6,567 nt of DNA from Proteobacteria bacterium SG_bin6 (GTDB lineage Bacteria; Pseudomonadota; Alphaproteobacteria; Sphingomonadales; Sphingomonadaceae): positions 66,503-73,069 of the forward strand of contig LWDJ01000023.1 in NCBI GenBank assembly GCA_002083435.1, read 5' to 3'. A program made the position numbers and the translations under genes. This document shows, in pieces, positions 5,995-6,567 of the stretch (its first letter is position 1; every line of letters starts with the position of its first letter). The notes under the pieces are model-generated. The model did no database searches. It saw only the letters and a program-made list of their open reading frames with translations, and was not told the origin of the DNA.

Positions 5995-6465
5995 ATGCTC
6001 GATCAGACCACGCCATGCCTCGCGCTGCCCTTGCTCCAGCCGGGCCAGGCGCAGAAAGAACTCTATCACAACGAAGCGCTCGCCCTGCTCGATCTGATCG
6101 TGCCCGGCACGGCGCGCGCGATCGCCACCACGCCGCCCGCCACCCCGCAGCCCGGCGATGCCTGGATCGTCGGTGATGGCGCGAGCGGCGCCTGGGCGGG
6201 GCAGGAGCGCAACCTCGCCGGCTGGACCGGCGGCGGCTGGCGCTTCATCGCGCCGCGCGAGGGACTGACGCTGTGGCTGAGCGAACCCGGCCTACCTGCG
6301 CGCTATCGCGGCGGGGTTTGGCGAACCGGGGCCGGGGCTGCGCTGGGGGCGCCAAGCCCCACCATCACCGCGCCGAGCGGTGGCGGGACGGTAGACGCCG
6401 AAGGGCGCGCGGCGCTCGCCGCGGTGATCGCCGCGCTCGCCGCACTAGGTATAATCGCGACTTGA
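5995..6465 (+). CDS. DUF2793 family protein, probable tail fibre or spike component
   Basis: This 156-residue protein starts with the DUF2793 hallmark LALPLLQPGQAQKELYHNEAL (residues 9-29), followed by PQPGDAWIVG (51-60) and GWTGGGWRFIAPREG (76-90), repeated Gly/Trp turns typical of small beta modules. The C-terminus has a Gly-rich hinge (PSGGGTVDAEGRAA, 127-140) and an Ala/Leu helix (AALAAVIAALAALGIIAT). In R. capsulatus a DUF2793 protein (Rcc00171) is encoded away from the main GTA cluster and contributes to fibre or spike structures. Here it directly follows the baseplate gene with an 11-base gap, which links it to the tail. ATG 5995 is preferred from the ribosome binding site; 5992 would add one Met. 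The family call is firm; the fibre role is by analogy. Confidence 0.85.
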   Translation: MLDQTTPCLALPLLQPGQAQKELYHNEALALLDLIVPGTARAIATTPPATPQPGDAWIVGDGASGAWAGQERNLAGWTGGGWRFIAPREGLTLWLSEPGLPARYRGGVWRTGAGAALGAPSPTITAPSGGGTVDAEGRAALAAVIAALAALGIIAT

Positions 6466-6567
6466 CGGATTCATTCTCCTGTGACTTTCGTGCCACAGTT
6501 CTCCCCATTTGCGCGCTTGCGCCGAAACCAACCATTGGTTAGTGAGTTCGGGCTGTCCGTAGTGACA
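6466..6567. other. Non-coding right end of the tail cluster
   Basis: These 102 bases are clearly less GC-rich than the rest and carry no convincing frame. They hold a short GCGC-type weak hairpin (6511-6522) and a perfect 15-base palindrome (6526-6540). No T-rich terminator follows the DUF2793 stop. The change in composition suggests that the tail operon ends here and another transcription unit begins beyond the window. Confidence 0.55.
6526..6540. promoter_or_regulatory. Perfect palindrome, possible operator
   Basis: AACCAA and TTGGTT are exact inverted arms around a CCA centre. Short AT-containing palindromes of this kind often serve as operators for dimeric regulators such as the TetR family. 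No good -35/-10 pair can be fixed next to it and the downstream gene is not visible, so the regulatory role is inference. Confidence 0.3.

Noticed and set aside
6450..6455. TATAAT as a -10 promoter element
   Set aside because: It lies inside the last codons of the DUF2793 gene and has no matching -35 element about 17 bases upstream.

Overview
The window is very GC-rich (most codons end in G or C) and is filled by one left-to-right, tightly packed gene train. It encodes the distal tail of a long non-contractile (siphophage-type) tail. From the C-terminus of a tape measure protein the order is: distal tail protein (DUF2460, Rcc01695-like), hub protein (DUF2163/BR0599, Rcc01696-like), NlpC/P60 peptidase (Rcc01697-like), baseplate 'megatron'-type protein (Rcc01698-like), and a DUF2793 fibre-type protein. 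This is the g11-g15 order of the Rhodobacter capsulatus gene transfer agent (RcGTA) and related alphaproteobacterial siphophages. The composition and protein style (for example the very long DUF2460 protein and the linked DUF2793 gene) suggest an alphaproteobacterium, most likely Sphingomonadales. That taxonomic call is inference.

Layout: 3-206 is the end of the tape measure gene. 207-380 is a 174-base gap holding two oppositely oriented copies of a hairpin repeat. 381-2651 is a 756-residue fusion of a long N-terminal region, which looks like a beta domain plus a TIM barrel, to a complete DUF2460 domain. 2656-3456 is the hub protein with four cysteines placed to hold an iron-sulfur cluster. 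3453-3842 is a small NlpC/P60 peptidase that overlaps the hub gene by ATGA. 3869-5983 is a shortened baseplate protein. 5995-6465 is the DUF2793 protein. The last 102 bases are non-coding, less GC-rich, and hold a perfect palindrome that may belong to the next transcription unit.

How the genes work together (from RcGTA and lambda-like tails): the tape measure sets tail length, the distal tail ring closes the tube, the hub caps it, the peptidase is thought to cut peptidoglycan during entry, the baseplate protein builds the tip, and DUF2793 protein contributes receptor-binding fibres or spikes. The most notable point is a domain rearrangement. The barrel that usually sits inside the megatron protein is absent here, while a barrel-like region is fused to the distal tail protein three genes upstream.

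Whether this is a gene transfer agent, a prophage or a tail-only particle cannot be settled here, because no capsid, terminase, integrase or lysis gene is in view. No CRISPR array, tRNA, rRNA or insertion sequence was seen.
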